The position numbers and the translations under genes were made by a program. Positions 53,096 to 61,638 of a DNA stretch of 64,000 nucleotides are shown piece by piece (within the stretch, counting starts at the first letter, position 1; the number at the start of each line of letters is the position of its first letter). Where the stretch lies: assembly GCA_016936075.1 (NCBI GenBank), contig JAFGPS010000079.1:1-64000 (forward strand). Direction: 5' to 3'. Source of the DNA: Sedimentisphaerales bacterium. GTDB lineage: Bacteria > Planctomycetota > Phycisphaerae > Sedimentisphaerales > Anaerobacaceae. Below the pieces are notes generated by a model. That model was not told the DNA's origin. It saw nothing but the letters and a program-made list of their open reading frames with translations, and ran no database searches.

Positions 53096-54049
53096 GTGAT
53101 TAGCGACGATATGCAGAAAAAAGATAATTTAACTATATCAAATAAAGGAATTAAGCAAGATAGTTCTATAGTTTTGTGGATAATATTCTTTGCTTTGACC
53201 GCGGTTACTTTGTGGGCTTATTGGCCGGTAATGATGGATTTGATCGATGAATGGCAGAGTAATGATGACTATTCCGCAGGTCAGCTTGTTCCTATAACAG
53301 CGTTATTTCTTATCTTGAAAGAAAGAAGAAAACTCAAAGAATCTACTCTTTCCCCTTTTTGGCCGGGCATCGTTCTGCTTTTTCTGGCACAAGCGGCAAG
53401 ATTGTATGGTTTGCTATTTATGTTCGAATCGGCTGAAAGATATTCGCTTGTATTAATGATTGCTGGATTAATTCTTACTGTAGCAGGCTTAGATGTTTTT
53501 AAAAGAACTTTCTGGATAATCATGTTTCTTTTCCTTATGGTTCCATTCCCCGGGCAAATCCACAATCTTATAAGCGGGCCTCTGCAGAGAATCGCAACAT
53601 CCGGCTCCGTTTTTCTATTGGAGGCTTTTGGTGCAAATGTAAGTCAGCAAGGTAATGTAGTTTCATTGAATCGTGGGACAACAATGGCTGTAGAAGAAGC
53701 GTGCAGCGGCCTGCGAATGCTTACTGCATTTATTATAGTAACTTACTTTGTTGCTTATGTAGTAAAACGTTCTCGGTTTCAGAAGGCATTCTTAGTGTGT
53801 TCAAGTGTTCCTATTGCAGTAATGTGCAATATTATAAGGCTATGTATAACAGCAGTACTATTTATGCTCGTCAGTTCACAGGCGGCAGAAAAATTCTTCC
53901 ATGATTTCGCCGGTATTACGATGATGCCGGCGGCGGTAATACTGATATTTGGCGAATTATGGATTTTAAAACTTTTGACTACCACGGAATCCACAAAAGA
54001 AGAAATTATTATTTCTTCAAAATCACTCACTTCAAATAATAAAAAATAA
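53096..54049 (+). CDS. Exosortase
   Basis: The protein has 317 residues from GTG 53096; ATG 53111 is an alternative start five residues in. It has about eight hydrophobic helices. The catalytic triad of the exosortase/archaeosortase superfamily is visible: Cys203 in VEEACSGLRML, Arg248 in CNIIRL, and His269 in FFHDFAGITMMP. Exosortases cleave C-terminal sorting tails and are linked to export or attachment of the processed protein with exopolysaccharide. The three genes immediately downstream encode proteins with candidate tails. It is the last gene of the polysaccharide run. Confidence 0.93.
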   Translation: MISDDMQKKDNLTISNKGIKQDSSIVLWIIFFALTAVTLWAYWPVMMDLIDEWQSNDDYSAGQLVPITALFLILKERRKLKESTLSPFWPGIVLLFLAQAARLYGLLFMFESAERYSLVLMIAGLILTVAGLDVFKRTFWIIMFLFLMVPFPGQIHNLISGPLQRIATSGSVFLLEAFGANVSQQGNVVSLNRGTTMAVEEACSGLRMLTAFIIVTYFVAYVVKRSRFQKAFLVCSSVPIAVMCNIIRLCITAVLFMLVSSQAAEKFFHDFAGITMMPAAVILIFGELWILKLLTTTESTKEEIIISSKSLTSNNKK

Positions 54050-54150
54050 GCATGAGAAAAGCTTGTTTTTTACTAAAATCCTACCTTTTTCATCAATCTC
54101 TCACGAATTCTCTTAATTCCTATAATTATTTTATTTTTTTTATTTTATTC

Positions 54151-54179
54151 TTGACTTTTCACAAAATTGGCGATAGTTT
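54151..54179 (+). promoter_or_regulatory. Weak promoter candidate before the first sorted-protein gene
   Basis: TTGACT (54151-54156), a 17-base spacer and TAGTTT (54174-54179). The -35 box is good and the -10 box is poor. Confidence 0.3.
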
Positions 54180-54208
54180 TAGGATGTTACACTGCTGATG
54201 ATAAATAG

Positions 54209-54243
54209 GAATCTCTAAGGGGATATCTTAAGAGGATTTTTTT
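54209..54243 (+). terminator. Terminator-like hairpin in the leader of the 54302 gene
   Basis: The sequence aatctctaag pairs with cttaagaggatt (about ten pairs, two one-base bulges) and is directly followed by seven T. It lies 60-90 bases before the start codon, where it could end transcripts from the exosortase operon or act as an attenuator. Confidence 0.45.
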
Positions 54244-54301
54244 CTAAATTTAATATAGAATAATCTGGGTTTTTAAGTAGGGTTTGGAAAGAGAGTTGAT
54301 T

Positions 54302-55018
54302 ATGGAGAATTGTATTCGTTTTGTAATTATATTATCTTTGTTGCTGGTAGGCGTACAATCTACAAAGGCTGATTTGTATAATGGTTCCCTTTCTTACCCA
54401 ACTGGGATTACAGCGCCGAGCGATGGCAATATTAATGCATGGGCAAGTACTTCGACAAGTATAACATGGGTAGTAACGCAAAATGCAAACAAGACATGGC
54501 ATTACTCTTATACTTTCACTGTTCCAGAAAAGGATATAAGCCATTTTATTCTTGAGGTTTCAGATAATTTCACGTCAGATGATTTTTTAGGTTTTTCAAA
54601 TCCTTTATTATTGGCTTCTGTGAAAACAGATGGTTCATGGATTGCCTATGATCCGGCTGTGTATAATTCCTCTAGTAATGGGAACTCCAATCCAGGAATG
54701 CCTGGTGATATATATGGTATCAAGTTCGAGCTCAAGGACATAGATTCAACGGTTTGGCATTTCGAGTTTGATAGCACAAAACAGCCAATGTGGGGTGATT
54801 TCTATGCTGTAGATGGGAAGAAGCCTGCTGATCCAACATTTTGCGATTGCGAGCCATCTATAATACCTTATGCATATAATATGGGTTTTGGAAATAATCT
54901 TCAAATTTCAGAAGGGCATATTGCGGTTCCTGATACAGTAGTTCCTTTGCCCGGGGCTATCTTGTTAGGTACGCTGGGAATTTTAGTTTCAGGTATAAAA
55001 TTAAGGAAATTTGCATAA
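54302..55018 (+). CDS. Secreted protein with VPLPGA-type exosortase sorting tail
   Basis: The protein has 238 residues with a signal peptide at about 1-23 (ends TKA). The mature part is rich in W, S, T and N, with DVSDNFTSDDF-like beta features and no recognised domain. The C-terminus (DNA 54941-55015) reads VVPLPGA, then a hydrophobic helix and KLRKFA: a PEP-CTERM-like tripartite tail. ATG 54302 follows GAGAG; the frame opens at TTG 54284. It lies downstream of the exosortase gene and is a likely substrate. Confidence 0.8.
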   Translation: MENCIRFVIILSLLLVGVQSTKADLYNGSLSYPTGITAPSDGNINAWASTSTSITWVVTQNANKTWHYSYTFTVPEKDISHFILEVSDNFTSDDFLGFSNPLLLASVKTDGSWIAYDPAVYNSSSNGNSNPGMPGDIYGIKFELKDIDSTVWHFEFDSTKQPMWGDFYAVDGKKPADPTFCDCEPSIIPYAYNMGFGNNLQISEGHIAVPDTVVPLPGAILLGTLGILVSGIKLRKFA

Positions 55019-55042
55019 TAATGTAAAAATAGGTAATATTTC

Positions 55043-55071
55043 TTGACGTACAAGTATTAATATGGTATATT
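55043..55071 (+). promoter_or_regulatory. Putative sigma70-type promoter of the 55160 gene
   Basis: TTGACG (55043-55048), a 17-base spacer and TATATT (55066-55071), each 5/6 to consensus. Predicted leader is about 80 bases. Confidence 0.6.
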
Positions 55072-55159
55072 TCATTATTGTACGAAATATATATAAGTAA
55101 AATGAACGATTTTAGGGTTTTCTTTATAAATGGAAGAAAATCGAAAGGAGAAAAAAAGT

Positions 55160-55852
55160 ATGAAAAAGTTGATAATTTTAAGTGTTTTTGTTGGAGTTTT
55201 ATGTGTATGTACCTCATCTGCTATGGCTGATATAATTAGTTTTGTTACTCCATTAAATAATGTTGATGATACAACAGGTTGGAGTACAAATGATGATTTA
55301 GCTGTCCTGAATGATAGTTACAGTCTGCTTGGTGGAAATGCGACTGTAACGGGGTATGTTAATGGCAGTGATGAACAGGTAAATTTGAGCCATCGAGGTA
55401 CTCGTGGTCTGGGTGTTTATGGTGGAGAACTGGATGAAATAGATAGCAGTGAAGAAAAGAGAGTTGAGTCAATCCAAATATCTTTTAACCAATCTTATTT
55501 TGTAAACTCTGTAGAAGTACGTTCTTTATTTGATATTGATACTGATGAGAACGTAGAGTACGCTGCTGTAGGTTTTTATCTTGAAGGTACTTTATTGGAT
55601 ACAGTCTATTTGGAAGGAAATATGGACCTTGGTGACGGGAAAGGTGCATCAGTCTGGTCAGGTCAATACGAAGTGGATAAGATTGTATTTTATGTTCCTA
55701 CTCAGGGTGAACTTGACTTAGATTATGACTATTTCTTGAGTGAATTTGCCGTAGCTAAATTAAATGTATCAACGGTTCCGGTACCGGGAGCATTGCTGCT
55801 TGGCCTGCTCGGCATGGGTGCAACAGGTATGAAATTACGCAAATATGCGTAA
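55160..55852 (+). CDS. Secreted protein with VPVPGA-type sorting tail, paralogue 1
   Basis: The protein has 230 residues with a signal peptide at about 1-24 (AMA). The mature domain shares GGNAT, THR/SHR.TRGLGV.GGE.DE.D, VNS.EVRSLFD, DTVYL.GN and LSEFAVAK.NV with the next gene. The conserved RGLGV.GGE and EVRSLFD features look like a small beta-sandwich, perhaps carbohydrate-binding. The C-terminal tail (DNA 55775-55849) is VPVPGA, hydrophobic helix, KLRKYA. ATG 55160 follows AAAGGAG, which decides against the in-frame ATG at 55130. Confidence 0.82.
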   Translation: MKKLIILSVFVGVLCVCTSSAMADIISFVTPLNNVDDTTGWSTNDDLAVLNDSYSLLGGNATVTGYVNGSDEQVNLSHRGTRGLGVYGGELDEIDSSEEKRVESIQISFNQSYFVNSVEVRSLFDIDTDENVEYAAVGFYLEGTLLDTVYLEGNMDLGDGKGASVWSGQYEVDKIVFYVPTQGELDLDYDYFLSEFAVAKLNVSTVPVPGALLLGLLGMGATGMKLRKYA

Positions 55853-56038
55853 TTGATAGGTAAGGTAAGAAGCTACTCTGCTCTGGAAGAACTTGCATTG
55901 AAGCGTTGAAATAATAACTAAAACGATTGATATTTTTGAGAAAAGCTAAGTTGTTATTCGGAGGTCTTAGTATAGATTATTATCTTTTTTAGAAGAAAAG
56001 ATTTTTTGCTGAAAAGTAAAAATGGTGAGGAGTGATTT

Positions 56039-56716
56039 ATGAAAAGGATGTTATTTATTTTTGTGTTTTGTACGGTCTTCAGTTTGAGTACTAAAACCGC
56101 GATGTCATCGGAAACGATTAGTTTTGCAGATACAATACAAGGTGTAGATTCCATAGTCGGTTGGAGTAGCAATAACAACGAGGTGGATCTGTCTACTTCA
56201 AGTTTGAGCCTGCTTGGGGGAAATGCAACCTTGTCGACGAGTTTAGGTGATTTGACTCATCGTCTTACCCGTGGACTAGGTGTGGCCGGTGGCGAAAACG
56301 ATGAAGTTGACAGAGTAAATGGTATTGAGCATATATACATTACTTTCGATGCAATAGACTACTATGTCAATAGTATAGAAGTTCGCTCCTTGTTTGATCA
56401 GGATGTAACCGGTAGCCCTAATGCTGAATGGGGAGCTATTGACTTTTGGCTTAATGGCAGCGTAGTGGACACGGTTTATTTGCAGGGCAATAATAGTGTT
56501 CTTGGTGATGCATTTTGGACTGGTCCCTCTATTCTTGTGGATAAACTGGATTTCTATATTCCAGCTTCGGTGACAGATATTAATTTTAATCCAGCTTTAA
56601 GTGAATTTGCAGTTGCAAAAGTTAATGTGACAGCGATTCCCGTTCCGGGAGCATTGTTTCTTGGTTTATTCGGGTTGGTGAGTTTAAAAAGACTGAAATT
56701 ACGCAAAATTACATAA
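56039..56716 (+). CDS. Secreted protein with VPVPGA-type sorting tail, paralogue 2
   Basis: The protein has 225 residues with a signal peptide at about 1-22. It is a tandem duplicate of the 55160 protein, sharing GGNATLS, DLTHRLTRGLGVAGGENDEVD, YYVNSIEVRSLFD, VDTVYLQGNN and LSEFAVAKVNV. The tail (DNA 56636-56713) reads IPVPGA, hydrophobic helix, LKRLKLRKIT. A GAGGAG site lies before ATG 56039. A strong terminator follows. Confidence 0.82.
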   Translation: MKRMLFIFVFCTVFSLSTKTAMSSETISFADTIQGVDSIVGWSSNNNEVDLSTSSLSLLGGNATLSTSLGDLTHRLTRGLGVAGGENDEVDRVNGIEHIYITFDAIDYYVNSIEVRSLFDQDVTGSPNAEWGAIDFWLNGSVVDTVYLQGNNSVLGDAFWTGPSILVDKLDFYIPASVTDINFNPALSEFAVAKVNVTAIPVPGALFLGLFGLVSLKRLKLRKIT

Positions 56717-56746
56717 AATAATTTTTAGATTTTATTATTGGACATG

Positions 56747-56795
56747 AGACTGTTGCTACGAAGATAATCTTCTTCGCAGCAATGGTCTTTTTTTA
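56747..56795 (+). terminator. Intrinsic terminator after the second paralogue
   Basis: Arms agactgttgctacgaag and cttcgcagcaatggtct (56772-56788) pair along 17 positions with a few wobble or mismatched pairs, followed by TTTTTTT. Confidence 0.8.
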
Positions 56796-56962
56796 TTTTC
56801 GGAAAATATAAAATTTAATATGGGCAAATGGGAAATCCAGGTTTCTATGATTAATAGATGAGTAGGTATTGCTGAAACGGTTATTACCAATTGTTAACAT
56901 ATGTTATTTGTAAACATGTTGGTTTCTGATTGAGTTGTATATACCATTAACATAAATTTGTT

Positions 56963-56991
56963 TTGCATCGAATGCTGTATGTCTATATAAT
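56963..56991 (+). promoter_or_regulatory. Putative sigma70-type promoter of the TPR gene
   Basis: TTGCAT (56963-56968), a 17-base spacer and a perfect TATAAT (56986-56991). Predicted leader is about 160 bases. Confidence 0.65.
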
Positions 56992-57159
56992 TTTCCTATT
57001 ATATTTTTGAGAATGTTCAATTTAAAAATACGAATATATTTTCTTCTGTTCGTATAATTAGAAAAAGAAAACCTTATAAATTTGCGATTTTCAGCAATAA
57101 TCATAAAAAGTATTATTCTGATTAATTGAAAATAATTCATTAATATGGAGATTAATATC

Positions 57160-60100
57160 ATGCTCAATGGTAAGAGATATGCGAAGATTAATGTTAAAGT
57201 TCTTATAATTTTGATAATTATTACAGTAGCGATAGTATTTGCTTTGTTCGCCGCTCGACAGTTTCGAAGGAGTTTTCTATCAAGGATCTCTTTAGAAAAT
57301 GGTCAAAAGGCATTTGAAAGCAAGGATTGGGTTAATGCGTATAAGAATTTTCAGGAATATCTTGGTAGAAATCCGGATGATATTGAAATATTGAAGAAAT
57401 ACGCTGAATCACGTCTGTCTGTAAGGCCATTTGAGCCTGAAGCTCTTGCCGGTGTAATATGGGCATATCGAAGAGTTTTGCAATTGGATAAAAATGATAC
57501 TACTTCCTATGAAAAACTTGCTATGCTTTACGGTGGTATAGGTAATTATGACGAGCTTGCATATATTGCACAAATGAGACTTGATAATAAACCAGATGAT
57601 TTAAACGCACCATTATGGCTTGCTAATGCGCAAACGAATTTGAATAAATATGAAGATGCGCAAAAAACACTGATAAAGCTTACAGATGAAATAGGGGCTC
57701 TTGATGGTAAACATTCGGAATATGTAAAAGCCTGTCTGATGCTTAGTAATATTGATATGAATTTCAATGTTTCTCCTGAATCCTTATCAAAAGCCCTTGA
57801 TTGGATAAACAAAGCAGTAGAATATTTACCGGAGTCAGTGGATGCGTTGGTTAACCGTGCCAGGTTTTATTTAGAAACACCCGATATTCCCGGCTATAGT
57901 ACAAACGACCGAGTAAATGTCGCAAGGAAAGATCTTGAATCTGCGGACAGGATTGGTTCTGAAAAGCCGCAGAATTTGTTCTTATTGTGTTCACAATGGT
58001 TAACGCTGGGCGAATATGAAAAAGCTGCCGCCGAAATACAATTAGTTGATAATCTTTCAGAGGAAACTATAAAAGAATATTTTTTTGATATTCAGGGTTT
58101 AAAAGTAATCAGATTTTTATTAGCGTCTGAAATAGCTCTGCGACGAGGTGACATAAATGAATCTGTTTCTCTTCTTGATGAGTCGTTGGAGGAATTTAAG
58201 GAGGCCTCTCAGCGAATGAAGATTATTCCAACTGCCGTAAAAATATATGCTATAACTGATAAAGTTTCTGAAGCACGAAAGTATCTTAACGAATATCTTG
58301 AGAATGTTCATAAATTATCAAATACAACGTCTGTTGAAATTGAAAGTGCTTATATGCAGGCACTTGTAGCAACTGCTGAAGGAAAACCTTACCTTGTTAT
58401 TGATATTTTACAGCCTGTAGTTTTAAATAATTCCTCTCCTGAACTATGGCGATTACTTGCAGATGCCTATAGTAAAACAGATCAGCCGAGAAGAGCAATT
58501 ACCTCTATCAATAATTATTTAAATTTCCGACCTAAAGATACTGAAATGATTAAACTTCTGGCAAAAGAATATTTTGCAATTAGACAATGGAATGAAGCGT
58601 ATCAAGCGGCTAAAGAAGCGGAATCTGTAAATCCGGATGATTTAGTTATCCAGTTGATGCGCATAGAATCTGGTATTCGTCAGGTAGTTGACAATTTTAA
58701 TAATATGGATAAAAGCGTTCTTGATACATTCTCTCAAGAATTAACCGAATTGCGTCAGAAACATCCACAGAATGTCGATATTCGTATATTACAGGCTTTA
58801 ATAGCAAGTAATCTTGGAAAAACGGAACTAGCGGAAAATGAATTAAAACAGGCTATTACAGATTGCAATGATACATTAAATGCCGAAATGCAGCTTGCCG
58901 GTCTTTATAGAAAAACGAATCGGATTGTAGATGCTTCTAAAGTTTATGAAACAGCTTTTCAAAATCATCCGGATTCTGTCAAAGCAAGGTTAGGTCTTGC
59001 AGAAATATTTATGGAAAGCTCGAATGTAGAATTGGCACGCGAATGCCTTCAGAACGGACTTGAATCTGCGATATCTAAAGAAGGCAAACGTTCCTTCTCC
59101 ATCAATCTTGCTTTGCTGGAACTACTTAAAGGGGAGCGGGACGAAGGAATAAAAATTCTAAAAAATATAGCTGAACAGAATGATAGGGAGATTCAGGTTC
59201 GTTTGATGCTTCTGGATATGAAAGAAATTCAGCAAGACTCAGGCGAAGTTGAAAAACTGATTAGTCAAATAAAGCAGATTGAAGGACAAGCCGGAGTATG
59301 GTGGCGTTTCTATCAGGCGAGATTATGGCTTTTGTCTGAAGATTGGCGGTCTAAGGAGAAGGAAATTTCTGATTTGCTTCAAAATTGTATCAGTGCAGAT
59401 CCCGGCTGGATTGCGCCTGTGTTAATGATGGCGGACTTGTACAAAAAGCAGGGTGATCTTCGAAGAGTTGAAGATATATATAAGCAGGCTATTGCGATAA
59501 ATCCAAAGGCATCTGATATTGTAAATGAATTATTGACGCTCTATGAAAGTCAGGGACGATTTTCTGATGCAGAACAAATTCTTAAGCAGTCTGGTGTAAA
59601 CGATAGATTTTTGAATACATGGCAAATTAAAATGGCTCTTGGCACAGGGGATATTTCCAGGGCAATCGAGGAATTAAAGGTACGAGTATATAATGATAAA
59701 AATGATGCAACATCAAGAATACAGTTAGCAAGGCTGATTTATCAACAGACAAAAGATAGTACTCAGGCATTTGAATATCTGGATGAAGCACAGGTTATCA
59801 CTCCTGATTCGATAAATATTGTGGGAACAAAAGCCGCTATTCTGAAAGCTGATGGTCGAGGTGGAGAAGCTCTTAAAATTATCAATGATTATGTTGAGAC
59901 TCACGATAACTTCAATGCTTATCGCATGAGAGCTATGTACTTCGCAAATGAAGGTGAATACGAACTGGCCGAGAAAGACTACCGGAAGTTGACAACATTT
60001 GAGGATAATGCTGCAGCAGGTTATGAGCTATTGAGTAATTTCTTTGCGGGTATCAAGCAGTATGAAAAAGCAATATCCGCAATTGACGAAGGTCTCGTCA

Positions 60101-61548
60101 AGTATCCGGATAATACGTCACTGGAACGCAGCCTTTTGAGATTGCTTGTAGCTGGCGGACCGACACATGATATTGAAAGAGCAGGTAAAATTCTTGCAAA
60201 ACTTGAGGAAAAGTTTCCCCAGGATTCAGAGCTTATAAAATTCAAAGCCGCAATATTGATGGAAAACCCTACACCAGAATCTATCGAAACTGCTATCAAT
60301 TCCCTCAAAGAGTATGTCAAGCTGAAACCGACCGATGTCGATGCGTATCTTATATTGATTGAGATTTCCATTAGTGAAAGAAAATATGACGCGGCACGTA
60401 ATTATGCTATTCAGGGTTTGGGAATTAATTCCTCGAATTCTGAATTAATGGTTGCCCGAAGCAGAATTGAACTGGAAGCTGGAAATTCACAAATGGCTGC
60501 CGAACTCGCTAATATTGTAATTCAAAAATATACCGGCAATACACAAGCTCGTGACATATATATAAGAGCCGCACTTAAAAGCAGAGACAAAAGCCTTTTG
60601 AGAGAAGCCCTCAAGATGGTCGAATCGGCTTTAGTAAACAATCCCAAAGATGAAAATATGCTGTTAACCAGAGCCAATATTTTAATTGGATTGGGCCAGG
60701 GGGATAGTATTATTCCTGAAATGGAAGCTTATTGTCAGGTTGAACCCGGGAACGGCAGCGTTCCTGCTCTTATGACTCTCGCAGAATTATATCGTGCTAC
60801 AGGCGATATGGCCAAGGCAGAGCAAATGATTGTTCAGGCAGAAAGCATTGATCCTGATAATTTATCAATATTAAATTCGCGTTTTTTACTTTTGGCATCA
60901 CAGAAAAAATATGATGATATTTCACAGATAGTTGACTCATATCTATCTGCCAAGGCAAAAGATGTGCCGCTTATTCTAAATGCTGCGGCAATTTTACTCT
61001 CATTGGATTCTCAAGAACTGAAGGAAGACGGAATTAAGATTTTCGAACATGCTTATACAATTGCCCCAGAGTCGAAAGATGCAGGATATCGTTTAGCTTC
61101 AGGTTTATATAGTACTGGAAATATTGAACGTGCCGAGCAAATATACAAAGAGCAGCTCGAAAGATTTCCTGATGATATACGAATTCTCAATGATTATGCC
61201 TGGATACTTCAGGATAAGCATCAGGATTACGAGCAGGCGCTGGAATTGGCAAATAAAGGCGTGGCACTCGCACCAGATGACCTACATCTTCTTGATACAA
61301 GGGGAACTATCCTGTTAAAATTGGATAATAAGCTTGAACAGGCTAGAGAAGATTTTGAAAAAATTGAAGAACTGTCACCTGCTGATTCGAGACAACAGGC
61401 TAACGCATATCTTAACCTGGGTCGAATTAATGTAAAGTTAAATGATAATGTCGAAGCAAAACGATGCTATCAGCGAGCACAGGAGATAAATCAGAAACTT
61501 AACATCTTTACTCCAGAGGAACTAACGGAAATTCAGGGAAATATTTAA
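57160..61548 (+). CDS. Very large membrane-anchored TPR-repeat protein (exosortase-system type)
   Basis: The protein has 1462 residues. An N-terminal helix (about residues 10-34, after a short basic start) anchors it, with the bulk presumably periplasmic. From about residue 40 to the end it is made of tetratricopeptide repeats, with recurrent A/G-Y-x-x-A-E and W-x-x-A-x-x-L...P features such as WVNAYKNFQEYLGRNPDD, AEQIYKEQLERFPDD and ARKDLESADRIG. It resembles the TPR proteins encoded with XrtA/PEP-CTERM systems (PrsT-like, usually under 1000 residues), but is longer. ATG 57160 has GGAG nine bases upstream; the in-frame ATG 57145 has none. It is presumably a scaffold for polymer or protein export. 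Confidence 0.82.
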   Translation: MLNGKRYAKINVKVLIILIIITVAIVFALFAARQFRRSFLSRISLENGQKAFESKDWVNAYKNFQEYLGRNPDDIEILKKYAESRLSVRPFEPEALAGVIWAYRRVLQLDKNDTTSYEKLAMLYGGIGNYDELAYIAQMRLDNKPDDLNAPLWLANAQTNLNKYEDAQKTLIKLTDEIGALDGKHSEYVKACLMLSNIDMNFNVSPESLSKALDWINKAVEYLPESVDALVNRARFYLETPDIPGYSTNDRVNVARKDLESADRIGSEKPQNLFLLCSQWLTLGEYEKAAAEIQLVDNLSEETIKEYFFDIQGLKVIRFLLASEIALRRGDINESVSLLDESLEEFKEASQRMKIIPTAVKIYAITDKVSEARKYLNEYLENVHKLSNTTSVEIESAYMQALVATAEGKPYLVIDILQPVVLNNSSPELWRLLADAYSKTDQPRRAITSINNYLNFRPKDTEMIKLLAKEYFAIRQWNEAYQAAKEAESVNPDDLVIQLMRIESGIRQVVDNFNNMDKSVLDTFSQELTELRQKHPQNVDIRILQALIASNLGKTELAENELKQAITDCNDTLNAEMQLAGLYRKTNRIVDASKVYETAFQNHPDSVKARLGLAEIFMESSNVELARECLQNGLESAISKEGKRSFSINLALLELLKGERDEGIKILKNIAEQNDREIQVRLMLLDMKEIQQDSGEVEKLISQIKQIEGQAGVWWRFYQARLWLLSEDWRSKEKEISDLLQNCISADPGWIAPVLMMADLYKKQGDLRRVEDIYKQAIAINPKASDIVNELLTLYESQGRFSDAEQILKQSGVNDRFLNTWQIKMALGTGDISRAIEELKVRVYNDKNDATSRIQLARLIYQQTKDSTQAFEYLDEAQVITPDSINIVGTKAAILKADGRGGEALKIINDYVETHDNFNAYRMRAMYFANEGEYELAEKDYRKLTTFEDNAAAGYELLSNFFAGIKQYEKAISAIDEGLVKYPDNTSLERSLLRLLVAGGPTHDIERAGKILAKLEEKFPQDSELIKFKAAILMENPTPESIETAINSLKEYVKLKPTDVDAYLILIEISISERKYDAARNYAIQGLGINSSNSELMVARSRIELEAGNSQMAAELANIVIQKYTGNTQARDIYIRAALKSRDKSLLREALKMVESALVNNPKDENMLLTRANILIGLGQGDSIIPEMEAYCQVEPGNGSVPALMTLAELYRATGDMAKAEQMIVQAESIDPDNLSILNSRFLLLASQKKYDDISQIVDSYLSAKAKDVPLILNAAAILLSLDSQELKEDGIKIFEHAYTIAPESKDAGYRLASGLYSTGNIERAEQIYKEQLERFPDDIRILNDYAWILQDKHQDYEQALELANKGVALAPDDLHLLDTRGTILLKLDNKLEQAREDFEKIEELSPADSRQQANAYLNLGRINVKLNDNVEAKRCYQRAQEINQKLNIFTPEELTEIQGNI

Positions 61549-61638
61549 TAATTTAGTTTTAAGGTTTTTTTCCGGTAAAATCTCGTCTTTCAATTCAAGA
61601 ATAGGATATTGTCAGGGCTTGTACAATAATAAAAATTT

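Larger units (their letters stand above)
56717..57159. other. Intergenic stretch with terminator and promoter
   Basis: These 443 AT-rich bases hold an intrinsic terminator (56747-56795) for the sorted-protein gene and a good promoter (56963-56991) for the TPR gene. No gene is supported. Confidence 0.7.

Noticed and set aside
53068-53096. ATG 53068 as exosortase start
   Set aside because: That frame stops within ten codons; the exosortase frame opens at GTG 53096 or ATG 53111.
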